Positions 16,363-25,684 of a stretch of 35,807 nucleotides of DNA are shown in pieces (position 1 is the stretch's first letter; each line of letters starts with the position of its first letter). A program made the position numbers and the translations under genes. The notes under the pieces were generated by a model. That model did no database searches. It saw only the letters and a list, made by a program, of their open reading frames with translations, and had not been told where the DNA came from. The stretch spans positions 1 through 35,807 of the forward strand of contig JAJYMO010000100.1 in NCBI GenBank assembly GCA_021786845.1. The letters run 5' to 3'. Source of the stretch: Pseudomonadota bacterium. GTDB lineage: Bacteria; Pseudomonadota; Gammaproteobacteria; Burkholderiales; Sulfuriferulaceae.

Positions 16363-19107
16363 TTAGCCGCGCAACAAGCTGTCGAGTTGTTGCCTGAGTT
16401 TGCTCACAGTGTCCAAAAATTGGGCTCGGCGCCCTTGTTCTTGCTCAACCACCGCTGCCGGGGCGCGTTCAACAAAGCTGGCATTGCCCAGTTTGGCGTC
16501 GCATTTGCCGATTTCGCCTTCTACGCGGACGATTTCTTTTTGTAGACGCGCAGATTCGGCCGGGATGTCGATGCTGACCTGCAACATCAGGCGATAGTCC
16601 CCTGCAATGGCCACCGGTGCCGGTGAAGACGGCAGGCTGTCCATTAAACTGACTTGCTCCAAACGCGCCAGCGCGGCGATGTAGTCGGTCAATGGTATGA
16701 GCGGCGCGCGATCTCCTGCAATCGCCAGCGGTACCTTTTGTGCGGGCGAAAGGCTCATTTCACTGCGCAGGGTACGCACGCTGCCGACCAATTGTTGCAG
16801 CAGTTCAATCTGGTTGTTGGCGGACGCATCGATTTTAGCCGGATCGGCTTGCGGGTAGGACTGGGTCATGATGCTGTCGCCCGATTTCCCTGCCATGTTG
16901 GCCACGCTGTGCCACAGTTCTTCGGTGATAAATGGAATCAATGGGTGCGCCAGACGCAAGGCCGTTTCCAGTACGCGAACCAGTGTGCGTCGCGTGGTGC
17001 GCGCTTGCGCAGGGTTTGCGTGTTGCAGTTGCACCTTGGCCAATTCCAGATACCAGTCGCAATACTCGTCCCAAATAAATTGGTACAGTGTGCGCGCCAC
17101 CATGTCGAAACGGTAATCGGCAAACGCTTGTGCGATGTCGGCTTCGGCGTGTTGTAAACGGCCAATAATCCATTTGTCCGCCAGGCTGTATTCAAGGGCA
17201 AGGCTGTCATCCAGGCCGGTGTCCTGATCGGTGCAGTTCATTAATACGAAACGGGTGGCATTCCACAGTTTGTTGCAAAAATTACGGTAGCCGTCGGCGC
17301 GCTGCAAATCGAATTTAATGTCGCGGCCGTGCGTGGCGAGGCTGGCAAAGGTAAAGCGCAGGGCATCTGTGCCGACAGGGGTAAATCCATCCGGGTAATC
17401 CAGACGGGTTTGTTTGGCAATGCGCTCAGCCTGTTTCGGATTCATCATGCCGGTGGTGCGTTTGGCAATCAGTTCATCGATGTGGATGCCATCGATTAAA
17501 TCAAGCGGATCAATGACATTGCCTTTTGATTTGGACATTTTGTCGCCATGTGCATCGCGCACCAGTCCGGTGACATAGACTTCACGGAAAGGAATCCGGT
17601 CGGTAAAGTGCAGCGACATCATCACCATGCGTGCCACCCAGAAGAAGATGATGTCAAAACCCGTTACCAGCACCGCACCGGGCAGAAACTGCTGTAGTTC
17701 GGGTGTTTTTTGCGGCCAGCCCAGGGTCGAAAATGGCCACAGGGCAGAAGAAAACCAGGTGTCCAGCACATCATTGTCACGGACCAATACTTTGTCTCCG
17801 GCTTGTTGTTGCGCTTCCTCAAGGGTATGCGCGACATAGACTTTTCCGTCTTCGTCGTACCATGCGGGAATGCGGTGCCCCCACCACAGCTGGCGCGAAA
17901 TGCACCAGTCCTGAATGTTTTCCAGCCATTGCCGGTAAGTGGCGGTCCAGTTTTCAGGCACAAAGCGCAGTTCGCCGCTCTCAACTACCCCCAATGCGCG
18001 TTTTGCCAGGCCTTCGGTGGCGACAAACCATTGTTCGGTCAGCAGTGGCTCAATCACCGCGTGGCTGCGGTCACCGCGTGGCACCATCAGGGTGTGCGGT
18101 TTGCTGTGTGCCAGGACGCCATTTTTTTCCAGTTCAGCCAGCAGTTTTTCACGTGCAACATAACGGTCCAAGCCCTGGTAAGCAGGGGGACAAAGCTCAT
18201 TCAGTGTCGCGTCGGGCGACATGATGGCGATGGGTACCAGATGATGGCGTTGCCCGACCGCGTAGTCATTGAAATCGTGCGCCGGGGTAATCTTGACAAT
18301 GCCTGTCCCAAAAGCCGGATCAACATAGTCGTCGGCAATGACGGGAATACTGCGCTCTGCCACAGGAATGCGCACCGTGCGACCGATTAAATGGCGGTAA
18401 CGTTCGTCTTCAGGGTGCACCGCCACGGCCACGTCACCGAATAAAGTTTCCGGGCGCGTGGTGGCGACTTCAATATGGCCATCTTCTCCGTCGATCATGT
18501 AGCGAATATGCCACATATGGCCGGCTTCCTCGCTGGCAATGACCTCCAAATCTGACACCGCCGTGCCCAGTACCGGGTCCCAGTTGACCAGGCGGCGACC
18601 GCGATAGATCAAACCCTCACGGTGCAGGCGTACAAAAACCTCCGTGACGGCTTCGGACAACCCGGCATCCATCGTAAACCGTTCGCGCTCCCAGTCGCAG
18701 GAAGCGCCCAGCCGGCGCATTTGGGTGGTGATGGTGGAGCCGGATTGACCCTTCCATTCCCATACCTTTTCCACAAAAACTTCACGACCCAAATCATGAC
18801 GAGAAATATTTTGCGCATCCAGCTGTCTTTCCACCACAATCTGGGTGGCAATGCCAGCATGGTCGGTGCCGGGTTGCCATAAGGTGTTGTCGCCACACAT
18901 GCGGTGGTAACGGATCAGCGCATCCATGATGGTGTGCTGGAAGGCGTGCCCCATATGCAGGGTGCCGGTGACATTCGGCGGGGGCAGCATGATGCAGTAG
19001 GCGGGCGCGTGCTCGTCCATGCTGGGGCGAAAATAACCGGCGGCTTCCCAATGGGCGTACCAGCGTGTTTCGATGTCACGGGGTTCAAAACTTTTGGCGA
19101 GTTCCAT
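16363..19107 (-). CDS. valS: Valyl-tRNA synthetase
   Basis: A class I synthetase of 914 residues, a usual size for bacterial ValRS, charging tRNA-Val with proofreading of threonine. The HIGH-type motif is HMGH at residues 51-54 within [15 protein letters not shown]. The KMSKS motif ([10 protein letters not shown]) lies near residue 525. The CP1 editing domain lies between them ([11 protein letters not shown]). The C-terminus has the coiled-coil arm starting [20 protein letters not shown] and ending [12 protein letters not shown]. It lies 36 bases after a small ORF and 26 bases before earP. Confidence 0.97.
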   Translation of the reverse strand: MELAKSFEPRDIETRWYAHWEAAGYFRPSMDEHAPAYCIMLPPPNVTGTLHMGHAFQHTIMDALIRYHRMCGDNTLWQPGTDHAGIATQIVVERQLDAQNISRHDLGREVFVEKVWEWKGQSGSTITTQMRRLGASCDWERERFTMDAGLSEAVTEVFVRLHREGLIYRGRRLVNWDPVLGTAVSDLEVIASEEAGHMWHIRYMIDGEDGHIEVATTRPETLFGDVAVAVHPEDERYRHLIGRTVRIPVAERSIPVIADDYVDPAFGTGIVKITPAHDFNDYAVGQRHHLVPIAIMSPDATLNELCPPAYQGLDRYVAREKLLAELEKNGVLAHSKPHTLMVPRGDRSHAVIEPLLTEQWFVATEGLAKRALGVVESGELRFVPENWTATYRQWLENIQDWCISRQLWWGHRIPAWYDEDGKVYVAHTLEEAQQQAGDKVLVRDNDVLDTWFSSALWPFSTLGWPQKTPELQQFLPGAVLVTGFDIIFFWVARMVMMSLHFTDRIPFREVYVTGLVRDAHGDKMSKSKGNVIDPLDLIDGIHIDELIAKRTTGMMNPKQAERIAKQTRLDYPDGFTPVGTDALRFTFASLATHGRDIKFDLQRADGYRNFCNKLWNATRFVLMNCTDQDTGLDDSLALEYSLADKWIIGRLQHAEADIAQAFADYRFDMVARTLYQFIWDEYCDWYLELAKVQLQHANPAQARTTRRTLVRVLETALRLAHPLIPFITEELWHSVANMAGKSGDSIMTQSYPQADPAKIDASANNQIELLQQLVGSVRTLRSEMSLSPAQKVPLAIAGDRAPLIPLTDYIAALARLEQVSLMDSLPSSPAPVAIAGDYRLMLQVSIDIPAESARLQKEIVRVEGEIGKCDAKLGNASFVERAPAAVVEQEQGRRAQFLDTVSKLRQQLDSLLRG

Positions 19108-19143
19108 AATGTGCGTGTCTATTAAACTTGTGTCATAAAGGGG

Positions 19144-19533
19144 TTAATCGTTTCGACTGTTTGCGAAGCCGTGTTGAGTGAGGGTGCTGTGCACGCTGTC
19201 GTGGACCAGTACGCCAAGTTGCGTGTGCAGGGACTGCATGCTCTCGGCAACGGATCGGGCCACGGCCTGTTGAATTTGTTCAGTGAGCAGCGGTGCCAGT
19301 TGTGTTTCAATTTGAGCGGTAAGCCCTTGCATGATTTGTTCAACCAGGGCATTGGAAATCCCCTGGTCGGCAAGTTTGCCCCGTAAAGTGAGTACAGCGT
19401 CGCCCAGTTGAACAATATCGTTGAGTACCGGCAGCAGACTGTCATCGGGGGCTGAGTCCAGCGCCGATACAGATTGTTGGCCCTTGTATTTGTTCATCAG
19501 TTGTTGCATTTTTTCGAGTACGGGATCTTGCAT
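19144..19533 (-). CDS. Conserved small hypothetical protein between holC and valS
   Basis: From the ATG at 19533 this is a 129-residue, mostly helical and acidic/amphipathic protein beginning MQDPVLEKMQQLMNKYKGQQ. It is rich in Gln, Leu, Val and Ala, with heptad-like spacing (LTAQIETQLAPLLTEQIQQAVARSV), suggesting coiled coils. No catalytic motif or membrane segment is seen. The open frame extends upstream to 19638, but that part overlaps holC and looks like a shadow; the chosen ATG lies 4 bases after the holC stop. No known function is recognised. Its place in the pepA-holC-valS operon suggests it is a real gene. Confidence 0.7.
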   Translation of the reverse strand: MQDPVLEKMQQLMNKYKGQQSVSALDSAPDDSLLPVLNDIVQLGDAVLTLRGKLADQGISNALVEQIMQGLTAQIETQLAPLLTEQIQQAVARSVAESMQSLHTQLGVLVHDSVHSTLTQHGFANSRND

Positions 19534-19537
19534 GATT

Positions 19538-19957
19538 TTATCGTGCCATATTGTGGTTGTGCAGCGCATAGCCGCGTTCCTGGTAAAAGCGCCAGCGCAA
19601 GCGAGCTGCCTGGCGGTCGCTTTCCTCTGTGCTGACAATTTCTATCAATCGTTCAAAACGGCTAAAGAAGCCCGGTGGCTGTTCGGACAAGTTGATCAGC
19701 ACATCACAATGCGGTAAGTCTCCAATGTCTGTGCCTAATACAATGGGTGTGGTTGGTGCATGTGCCGCATGGCTGCGCGCATGGGGCAGGAAACTGGTGG
19801 CAGGGGCCAGCCACCATTGTGCATCGATGTGTGCTAACTCAGACTCATCCTGGCTGTAGACCATAACCGCCTTATTTTGTTGCCAGGCTTTGTGGGCGAT
19901 GCGTCGGGCCAGCTCCAGCTTGTCGGAAGCTTGCGAGTAAAAATCAACTTGCGTCAT
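19538..19957 (-). CDS. holC: DNA polymerase III chi subunit
   Basis: HolC links the clamp loader to single-strand binding protein at the replication fork. The 139-residue protein begins MTQVDFYSQASDKLELARRI and has the family blocks VMVYSQDESELAHIDAQWW, FLPHA, PIVLGTD and CDVLINLSEQPPGFFSRFERLIEIV. The C-terminal RLRWRFYQERGYALHNHNM is also typical. It overlaps the pepA stop by 4 bases, an arrangement common in proteobacteria. Confidence 0.95.
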   Translation of the reverse strand: MTQVDFYSQASDKLELARRIAHKAWQQNKAVMVYSQDESELAHIDAQWWLAPATSFLPHARSHAAHAPTTPIVLGTDIGDLPHCDVLINLSEQPPGFFSRFERLIEIVSTEESDRQAARLRWRFYQERGYALHNHNMAR

Positions 19958-21447
19958 GGTTGTTTTGCTGCCCGTGCTGCCAAAAAGTGGGTGAGCAAGG
20001 GCACAGGGCGACCTGTACCGCCTTTCTCTTTACCGGATTTCCATGCCGTTCCTGCAATATCGAGATGTGCCCAAGGGTATTTTTTGGTGAAGCGCGACAG
20101 GAAGCACGCGGCAGTGATTGAACCACCAGCGCGTCCGCCTATGTTGCCGATGTCGGCAAAGTTACTGTCCAGCTGACTCTGGTAATCGTCCCACAAAGGC
20201 ATGCGCCAGGCGCGATCCTGGGCTGCAATCCCCGCTTGCTCCAACTCGGCGGCCAGCGTGTCATGGCTGCTGAATAAACCGCTGGCGTGGTGACCCAGGG
20301 CGATGACGCATGCGCCAGTCAGTGTGGCCACATCAATCACCAGTGCAGGTTTGAAGCGTTCAGCGTAAGTCAAGGCGTCGCACAGGATGAGACGTCCTTC
20401 GGCATCGGTATTCAGAATTTCTATGGTTTGACCGGAAAGTGATGTCACGATGTCACCCGGTTTCACCGCCAGGCCATCGGGCATGTTTTCACAACTCGGT
20501 ATCAATACCACAAGATTTAAAGGGAGTTTCAGGCTGATACAGGCTTGTAACGTACCCAGCACGCTGGCCGCTCCGCACATGTCGTATTTCATCTCATCCA
20601 TTTCCGCGCCCGGTTTGAGCGAAATACCCCCGGAATCGAATGTGATGCCTTTGCCTACCAGAACGATGGGGGCACTGTCATGTGCGCCGCCGTTGTACTG
20701 CAAGACAATAAATTTTGGCGCTTCGTGGCTGCCTTTTGCCACCGCCAGCAGGGCACCCATGCCCAGTTTTTCCATGTCCTTGCGTTCAAGTACCTCATAT
20801 TTCAGATCGTGTGCTTTGGCCAGTTTGTGGGCTTGTTTGGCCAAATAGGTCGGTGTGCACACATTGCCGGGTAAATTACCGAGATCTTTGGCAAGTTCCA
20901 CCCCTTCAGCGATGGACAGGGCCTTGCGGCATGCGGCTTCGGCCAGTTGCGTGGTGTCTGTGTGGACAATCAGGTTGAGTTTTTTGAGGTGCTTGCCGAC
21001 GGGCTCATGTTTGCTTTTTAGTTTTCCCACCAGGTAACGTTGGGCGTGGGCAGTGCGTACAGCCTGTTCAATTTTCCAGTTGATGTCGCAATCGGAAACG
21101 ATTTCATCGAATAAATACAGCGCGGCACTGGCAGTGCCGCCGGCATACAGCGCGCTCATGGCCCCGGAAATGATATCCAGGTAAGCTTTCCCATTGAGTT
21201 CGTCGCTTTTGCCTAAACCCACCAGAAGTACCCGCTCGCCCAGCATGTTGGGTACGCTGTGCAGCATCAACGTGCTGCCGGCTTTACCTTCCAGATCGCC
21301 TGTGGCTAAAATTTTAGTCAAATAGCCGCCGCTGATGCTATCCAAATGTTGCGCGCTGGCGGATAATTGGCGCGATTCATAGATGCCTACCGCGATGCAA
21401 GCAGCGCGTTGTTTTTCAATGGAGGTGTTTTTGATGTGATATTCCAT
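19954..21447 (-). CDS. pepA: Leucyl aminopeptidase (PepA)
   Basis: A 497-residue M17 family aminopeptidase that removes N-terminal residues in the cytosol; in E. coli PepA also binds DNA in Xer recombination and carAB control. The two-metal site is visible in VGKGITFDSGGISLKPG, MKYDMCGAASV and the signature NTDAEGRLILCDALTYAE. GGSITAACFLSRF and WAHLDIAGTAW lie near the C-terminus. An AGGA lies about 7 bases before the ATG. It is the first gene of the leftward operon and is divergent from lptFG, a widely conserved layout. Confidence 0.97.
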   Translation of the reverse strand: MEYHIKNTSIEKQRAACIAVGIYESRQLSASAQHLDSISGGYLTKILATGDLEGKAGSTLMLHSVPNMLGERVLLVGLGKSDELNGKAYLDIISGAMSALYAGGTASAALYLFDEIVSDCDINWKIEQAVRTAHAQRYLVGKLKSKHEPVGKHLKKLNLIVHTDTTQLAEAACRKALSIAEGVELAKDLGNLPGNVCTPTYLAKQAHKLAKAHDLKYEVLERKDMEKLGMGALLAVAKGSHEAPKFIVLQYNGGAHDSAPIVLVGKGITFDSGGISLKPGAEMDEMKYDMCGAASVLGTLQACISLKLPLNLVVLIPSCENMPDGLAVKPGDIVTSLSGQTIEILNTDAEGRLILCDALTYAERFKPALVIDVATLTGACVIALGHHASGLFSSHDTLAAELEQAGIAAQDRAWRMPLWDDYQSQLDSNFADIGNIGGRAGGSITAACFLSRFTKKYPWAHLDIAGTAWKSGKEKGGTGRPVPLLTHFLAARAAKQP

Positions 21448-21464
21448 GGGATGTCCTATCGTTT

Positions 21465-21493
21465 ATTTTAAAAAATTGTTGCAGTATGGTAAA
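21465..21493 (-). promoter_or_regulatory. Candidate promoter of the pepA operon
   Basis: On the minus strand TTTACC (21493-21488) and TAAAAT (21470-21465) are separated by exactly 17 bases, a good sigma-70 match (4/6 and 5/6). It sits 18 bases before the pepA ATG, in the 100-base divergent gap with lptF. The -10 box is close enough to the start that the 5' leader would be short. Confidence 0.45.
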
Positions 21494-21547
21494 CACCTCC
21501 CATTATTTGCAGTCTTTCAGATAAAAGTCAAAACAAGTCGAGTTATT

Positions 21548-22627
21548 ATGCTTTTTCAACGTGCTTTGTGGCGCGAGTTGGTAATCAATTATGTGAGTGT
21601 GTTGATGGTGTTGCTGACCATCACGACCACGACCCTGTTCATTCGTTTACTTGGCGATGCCGCACATGGCGAGCTCGAAGTGAATGCCGTGTTAATCTTT
21701 TTGAGCTTTGGGGTATTCAATTTCTTGCCTTTGATCTTGTCTTTGACTTTGTTCATTGCGATCATCATGGCTTTTGCACGTGCCTACCGGGAGAGTGAGA
21801 TGGTGGTGTGGGCAAGCGCGGGTTTGGGTTTAACGGCGTGGGTGCGGCCTGTGTTGATGTTTGCGATGCCTGTGGTGTTGCTCATTGGCGCTTTGAATTT
21901 TGCAGTGATCCCCTGGGCCCTGAGCAAAAAGGATGATTTTCGGAAATATATGGACCGGCGCGATGAGTTGTCAGTCATTTCGCCGGGGATGTTCACGGAA
22001 TCGAAGCAGCCTGGTGGCGGCGTGTTTTTTGTTGAATCTCTGGCAGAAAACGGTACGCAGGCAAAACATGTGTTTATCCAGTCTATGAATAAGCAGGTTT
22101 TGGGCATCACTGTGGCGCAAACGGCGGTGCACCGCCAATTGGCCGATGGCGAGCGTTTTTTGGTGTTGCAAAACGGACGTCGCTATGAAGGGACTCCGGG
22201 GCAGGCGGATTATAAGGTTTCGGAGTTTGGCGAATACTGGATGGAGATTTTGCCGCAAACTTTGGCGATACACCGTGACTATGGCGCGAACGCTCAATCA
22301 ACTTTGGCGTTATTGCGTCAGCCTACCCCAATTAACCAGGCGGAATTTGTGTGGCGCAGTGGTTTCCCATTGAGCGCGCTGGTGCTGTCTCTGTTCGCGA
22401 TCCCCTTGAGTTTTGTTAATCCGCGTGCGGGGCGGTCTTTTACATTAATTTTGGCGTTGTTGATTTTTGTGATTTACAACAATCTGCTGAATATTGTTGA
22501 AGCCTGGGTGGCGCAGGGTCGCATCGGTTTTGTGGTGGGTTTGTTGGGGTTGCACGGGGTAATGGGCTTGATTATGTTGGGCATGTTTTGGCAAAGAGTG
22601 ACCATGCGTAATCTGAGGTGGTGGTGA
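21548..22627 (+). CDS. lptF: LPS export permease LptF
   Basis: LptF is one of the two membrane subunits of the LptB2FG transporter that extracts LPS from the inner membrane. The 359-residue protein begins MLFQRALWRELVINYVSVLMV, with membrane segments near residues 15-40, 55-80 and 100-125. A periplasmic beta-jellyroll domain (about 135-265) follows, then three more segments ending FVVGLLGLHGVMGLIMLGMF. The start at 21548 is chosen because the YjgP/YjgQ family begins here; the open frame extends upstream into the divergent promoter region. It overlaps lptG at the stop (TGATG). Confidence 0.95.
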   Translation: MLFQRALWRELVINYVSVLMVLLTITTTTLFIRLLGDAAHGELEVNAVLIFLSFGVFNFLPLILSLTLFIAIIMAFARAYRESEMVVWASAGLGLTAWVRPVLMFAMPVVLLIGALNFAVIPWALSKKDDFRKYMDRRDELSVISPGMFTESKQPGGGVFFVESLAENGTQAKHVFIQSMNKQVLGITVAQTAVHRQLADGERFLVLQNGRRYEGTPGQADYKVSEFGEYWMEILPQTLAIHRDYGANAQSTLALLRQPTPINQAEFVWRSGFPLSALVLSLFAIPLSFVNPRAGRSFTLILALLIFVIYNNLLNIVEAWVAQGRIGFVVGLLGLHGVMGLIMLGMFWQRVTMRNLRWW

Positions 22628-23697
22628 TGCGTATTATTGTTCGCTATTTGGCCACAGAAGTTATTTCAGCCTCTTTCTTTGTATTTGCCGCATTGGCTAC
22701 CTTGTTTGCCTTGTTTGATTTGATCAATGAAATGGGCATGTTAGGCAATGGTAACTATGGATTTGTGAGTATATTGTGGTATGTGTTGCTGAATGTACCT
22801 GGGCATCTGTATGAATTGTTACCGGTGGCGGCCTTAATTGGCAGTTTGCTGGCGTTGTCGCGCCTGGTGGCCAACTCCGAGTTTTCTGTCATGTTGGCAT
22901 CGGGTTTGTCCATGCGGCGCATTGCAGGCTACATGATGCTGATTGGACTGGTTTTTACCCTGATAACGATGGTGTTTGGAGAAATCATCGCGCCCGCAAC
23001 GGACCGCTATGCGGAGCAGATGAAACTCAAAGCGACGCATCAATTGGTGGCACAGGCTTTTCGTTCCGGTTTATGGATACGCGATCACAATCAATTCATC
23101 AATGTGCGCGAAGTGACGCCTGAAGGTCAGTTGCGTGGCGTGAATGTGTATGCGTTTGACGACAAATTTCATTTGCTCCATATTTTAAATGCGGCGAACG
23201 GGCATTTTTTGCATGATAACTTGTGGCAATTGCGCCACATTGATGAGACGGATTTCGGTCCGCAAACTATTCAGGTACAACATCTTCCGCAAGAACAGTG
23301 GCAGTCGGTATTGACACCCAGTATTATGAATGTGTTGTTGCTTGCGCCAGAAAAAATGTCTGCACATGATTTGTGGCTGTATGTCGTTCATTTGCGTGAC
23401 AATCATCAACCCAGTGAGCGTTATGAGATTGCTTTATGGGGCAAACTGGTCTACCCCCTGGCAGCACCCATTATGCTGTTGCTTACCGTGCCCTTTGCAT
23501 GGCATCGTCCACGCGCGGGTTCTGTTGGAACGCGTGCCTTCATGGGGATTATGGTGGGGTTAAGTTTTAATTTGTCTAACCGGTTGTTTGCTTATGTGGG
23601 GCTGCTTAATGGGTGGTCAGCCGGGGTGAGTGTTCTTCTGCCAAGCTTGATATTTTTGCTGCTGGGTTGGGTCTTGTTGCTGAGAGCGGAGATTTGA
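22627..23697 (+). CDS. lptG: LPS export permease LptG
   Basis: Partner of LptF in the LPS export ABC transporter. The 356-residue protein starts MRIIVRYLATEVISASFFVF, shares the six-helix plus periplasmic jellyroll layout, and has the family segment YELLPVAALIGSLLALSRLVANSEF, followed by ASGLSMRRIAGYM near residues 60-105. The C-terminal half has LVYPLAAPIMLLLTVPFAW. The ATG shares its A with the lptF stop, and GAGGTGG upstream serves as ribosome-binding site; in-frame GTGs at 22618-22624 are possible but less likely. Confidence 0.95.
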   Translation: MRIIVRYLATEVISASFFVFAALATLFALFDLINEMGMLGNGNYGFVSILWYVLLNVPGHLYELLPVAALIGSLLALSRLVANSEFSVMLASGLSMRRIAGYMMLIGLVFTLITMVFGEIIAPATDRYAEQMKLKATHQLVAQAFRSGLWIRDHNQFINVREVTPEGQLRGVNVYAFDDKFHLLHILNAANGHFLHDNLWQLRHIDETDFGPQTIQVQHLPQEQWQSVLTPSIMNVLLLAPEKMSAHDLWLYVVHLRDNHQPSERYEIALWGKLVYPLAAPIMLLLTVPFAWHRPRAGSVGTRAFMGIMVGLSFNLSNRLFAYVGLLNGWSAGVSVLLPSLIFLLLGWVLLLRAEI

Positions 23698-23742
23698 TCT
23701 CAATCCATCGGGTGGGTTCGTAGCGTCGGCTCAATGGGTTAA

Positions 23743-24183
23743 TTAATCAGGGTTCGTTATTGTTTGAACTGCTGTTTTTTTATCCTGAATCAGGCGTGTG
23801 CCACTCAATCTGTCGTGTAAAAACTGGTGGTCCCGATCCACCAATGCCCACAACTGACTGATGCCAATCAAACACACAGCCAAAACAAAGCGCAGCGCCG
23901 CCCGGGGAAAGCTGAGCGGCTTGTTGTCAGCAGTTACCAGGCGTATGTGCCAGGTTTTCATGGCCAGCGATTGGCCCCGCATCCACATCCAAATAAAATA
24001 TAGACCCGTTATACCCAGCAAATAAATTTGCAATGCAGTCTTTATCTCGGGTGAATGCGCGTTGTGCGTTAAACTGATAAAAAGGTAATCGGCGACAAAT
24101 AACAGAGCCAATAACAGCAACAGTTCGTAAAACAGCGCGGCGTAACGTTTGATGAGGCTGGCTGTGGGTGGGTTAATTTCCAT
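23743..24183 (-). CDS. RDD family membrane protein
   Basis: With the Met at 24183 the protein has 146 residues and starts MEINPPTASLIKRYAALFYE, carrying the R-D/E pattern of RDD proteins. Hydrophobic helices follow (LLLLLALLFVADYLFI, LLGITGLYFIWMW, ALRFVLAVCLIGISQLWALV), with the conserved RGQSLAMKTWHIRLV loop and FLHDRLSGTRLI at the end. Function of this family is mostly unknown; some members are linked to ion transport. The frame can extend to an ATG at 24276, which would add 31 residues; neither start has a strong ribosome-binding site. It is convergent with lptG and divergent from dusB. Confidence 0.8.
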   Translation of the reverse strand: MEINPPTASLIKRYAALFYELLLLLALLFVADYLFISLTHNAHSPEIKTALQIYLLGITGLYFIWMWMRGQSLAMKTWHIRLVTADNKPLSFPRAALRFVLAVCLIGISQLWALVDRDHQFLHDRLSGTRLIQDKKTAVQTITNPD

Positions 24184-24298
24184 TTTACCGTGCAGTTGGG
24201 ATGAAATAAAAAAACTGGCAAAAAATGCAGTGTACACCAAGTGCGTGAGGATTTTGAGCTCATTTTCAAACAACATGAGACTCTGTTTGGCGGATATT

Positions 24299-24327
24299 TT
24301 TACGGGCGCGGGCTTCGGTGGTAGAAT
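24299..24327 (+). promoter_or_regulatory. Candidate promoter of dusB-fis
   Basis: TTTACG (24299-24304) and TAGAAT (24322-24327) have a 17-base spacer and lie 28 bases before the dusB ATG. The matches are 4/6 and 5/6. In enterobacteria dusB-fis is transcribed from a growth-rate-controlled promoter; nothing here proves the same control. Confidence 0.35.
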
Positions 24328-24354
24328 TGTGCCTTAGTTTGATTTTAATCTGTC

Positions 24355-25398
24355 ATGCGTATTGGTCCCTATCTCTTAAAAAATAATTTAATCGTTGCAC
24401 CGATGGCCGGTGTGACGGATCGTCCATTTCGTCAGTTGTGCAAGCGTCTGGGCGCTGGCATGGCCGTATCGGAGATGGTGACTTCCAATTCTCTGCTTTA
24501 TGGTTCGGCCAAGACCCGTCGTCGCGCTAACCATGAAGGTGAGGTGGATCCCATCTCGGTACAAATTGCCGGTGCGGATCCGAAAATGATGGCGGATGCC
24601 GCGCGGTATAATGTTGAGCGCGGCGCACAAATTATTGACATCAATATGGGCTGTCCAGCAAAAAAAGTCTGCCATGTCATGGCAGGTTCTGCGTTGTTAC
24701 AAAACGAAAAGTTGGTCAGTCAAATTTTAACTGCGGTGGTGGCCGCGGTGCCGGGTGTTCCGGTTACGCTCAAAGCGCGTACCGGATGGGATAAACAACA
24801 CCGCAATGCCTTGTCTATTTTGAAAATTGCCGAGAATAGCGGCGTGCAGGCGCTGGCTTTGCATGGCCGTACGCGTGCCTGTGCTTATACCGGGCACGCT
24901 GAATATGATACGATAGCCGCCGTCAAAGCTGTGGCGCAGATTCCCATTGTGGCCAATGGTGACATCACGACGCCTGAGCAGGCGGCCTATGTGTTGCACT
25001 ACACAGGAGCGGATGCCGTCATGATCGGGCGCGCCGCACAGGGTCGCCCCTGGATATTTCGCGAAATTGATTATTTTTTGCGAACCGGTCTCCGTATGCC
25101 TTCACCGGAAATTAAAGAAATTTATCAGGTTTTGCATGAGCATATGCTTGATCTGTATGGTTTTTATGGCGAAGAAACGGGGGTAAGGATTGCCCGTAAG
25201 CACATTTCCTGGTACACGCGCGGTTTGCGAGATTCTGCGCGATTTCGGCATCAAATGAATACATTGCCAGATGTGAAGCAACAGTTGGTCGCCGTGGGTG
25301 AGTTTTTTGAACAATGCCAGCATTATGGTGAACGGATCGATGACGCAGCGATTGAGTGCAATATTGCGGTGGAGGCATACAGTGAACAAGTGGAATAG
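24355..25398 (+). CDS. dusB: tRNA-dihydrouridine synthase B
   Basis: DusB reduces a uridine in the D-loop of tRNA using FMN and NADPH. The 347-residue protein begins MRIGPYLLKNNLIVAPMAGVTDRPFRQLC, with the FMN-barrel start, VSEMVTSNSL, and the active-site Cys in DINMGCPAKKVCHVMAGSALL. It then has VTLKARTGWD, LHGRTR and GADAVMIGRAAQGRPWIFREI for flavin phosphate binding. It heads the dusB-fis pair known from many beta- and gammaproteobacteria, overlapping fis by 17 bases. Confidence 0.96.
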   Translation: MRIGPYLLKNNLIVAPMAGVTDRPFRQLCKRLGAGMAVSEMVTSNSLLYGSAKTRRRANHEGEVDPISVQIAGADPKMMADAARYNVERGAQIIDINMGCPAKKVCHVMAGSALLQNEKLVSQILTAVVAAVPGVPVTLKARTGWDKQHRNALSILKIAENSGVQALALHGRTRACAYTGHAEYDTIAAVKAVAQIPIVANGDITTPEQAAYVLHYTGADAVMIGRAAQGRPWIFREIDYFLRTGLRMPSPEIKEIYQVLHEHMLDLYGFYGEETGVRIARKHISWYTRGLRDSARFRHQMNTLPDVKQQLVAVGEFFEQCQHYGERIDDAAIECNIAVEAYSEQVE

Positions 25399-25627
25399 TC
25401 GGGGTGAGATAGTGGCCTGCATTGAGCAGGCGATGGATACGTACTTTAAAGACCTGGACGGCGAACTGCCTGGCGGCATTTATGACATGGTCCTCGCATG
25501 TGTCGAACGTCCGCTGATCGAAAAAATGCTGCATTTTGCGCAGGGTAATCAGACACGGGCAGCAGAGTACCTGGGGATTAACCGCAACACATTACGAAAA
25601 AAAATGGCGCAGTACAATCTGCAGTGA
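25382..25627 (+). CDS. fis: Fis family DNA-binding protein
   Basis: Fis is a nucleoid-associated homodimer that bends DNA and activates rRNA promoters. From the GTG at 25382 the protein has 81 residues, close to the short Fis of betaproteobacteria (E. coli Fis has 98). The C-terminal helix-turn-helix is QGNQTRAAEYLGINRNTLRKKM. The GTG start overlaps the dusB end by 17 bases and has GGTGGAGG (25368-25375) 6 bases upstream; the open frame runs further left but only inside dusB. The long N-terminal beta-hairpin arm of enterobacterial Fis is shortened here. Confidence 0.93.
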   Translation: MNKWNSRGEIVACIEQAMDTYFKDLDGELPGGIYDMVLACVERPLIEKMLHFAQGNQTRAAEYLGINRNTLRKKMAQYNLQ

Positions 25628-25684
25628 CACGTCGTGCTGCGTTATATATATAATTTGGCAGCAATTACTTTTTTGGATTTTGAT

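Noticed and set aside
17710-18390. 226-codon plus-strand open frame
   Set aside because: Antisense to valS, whose motifs are continuous across it.
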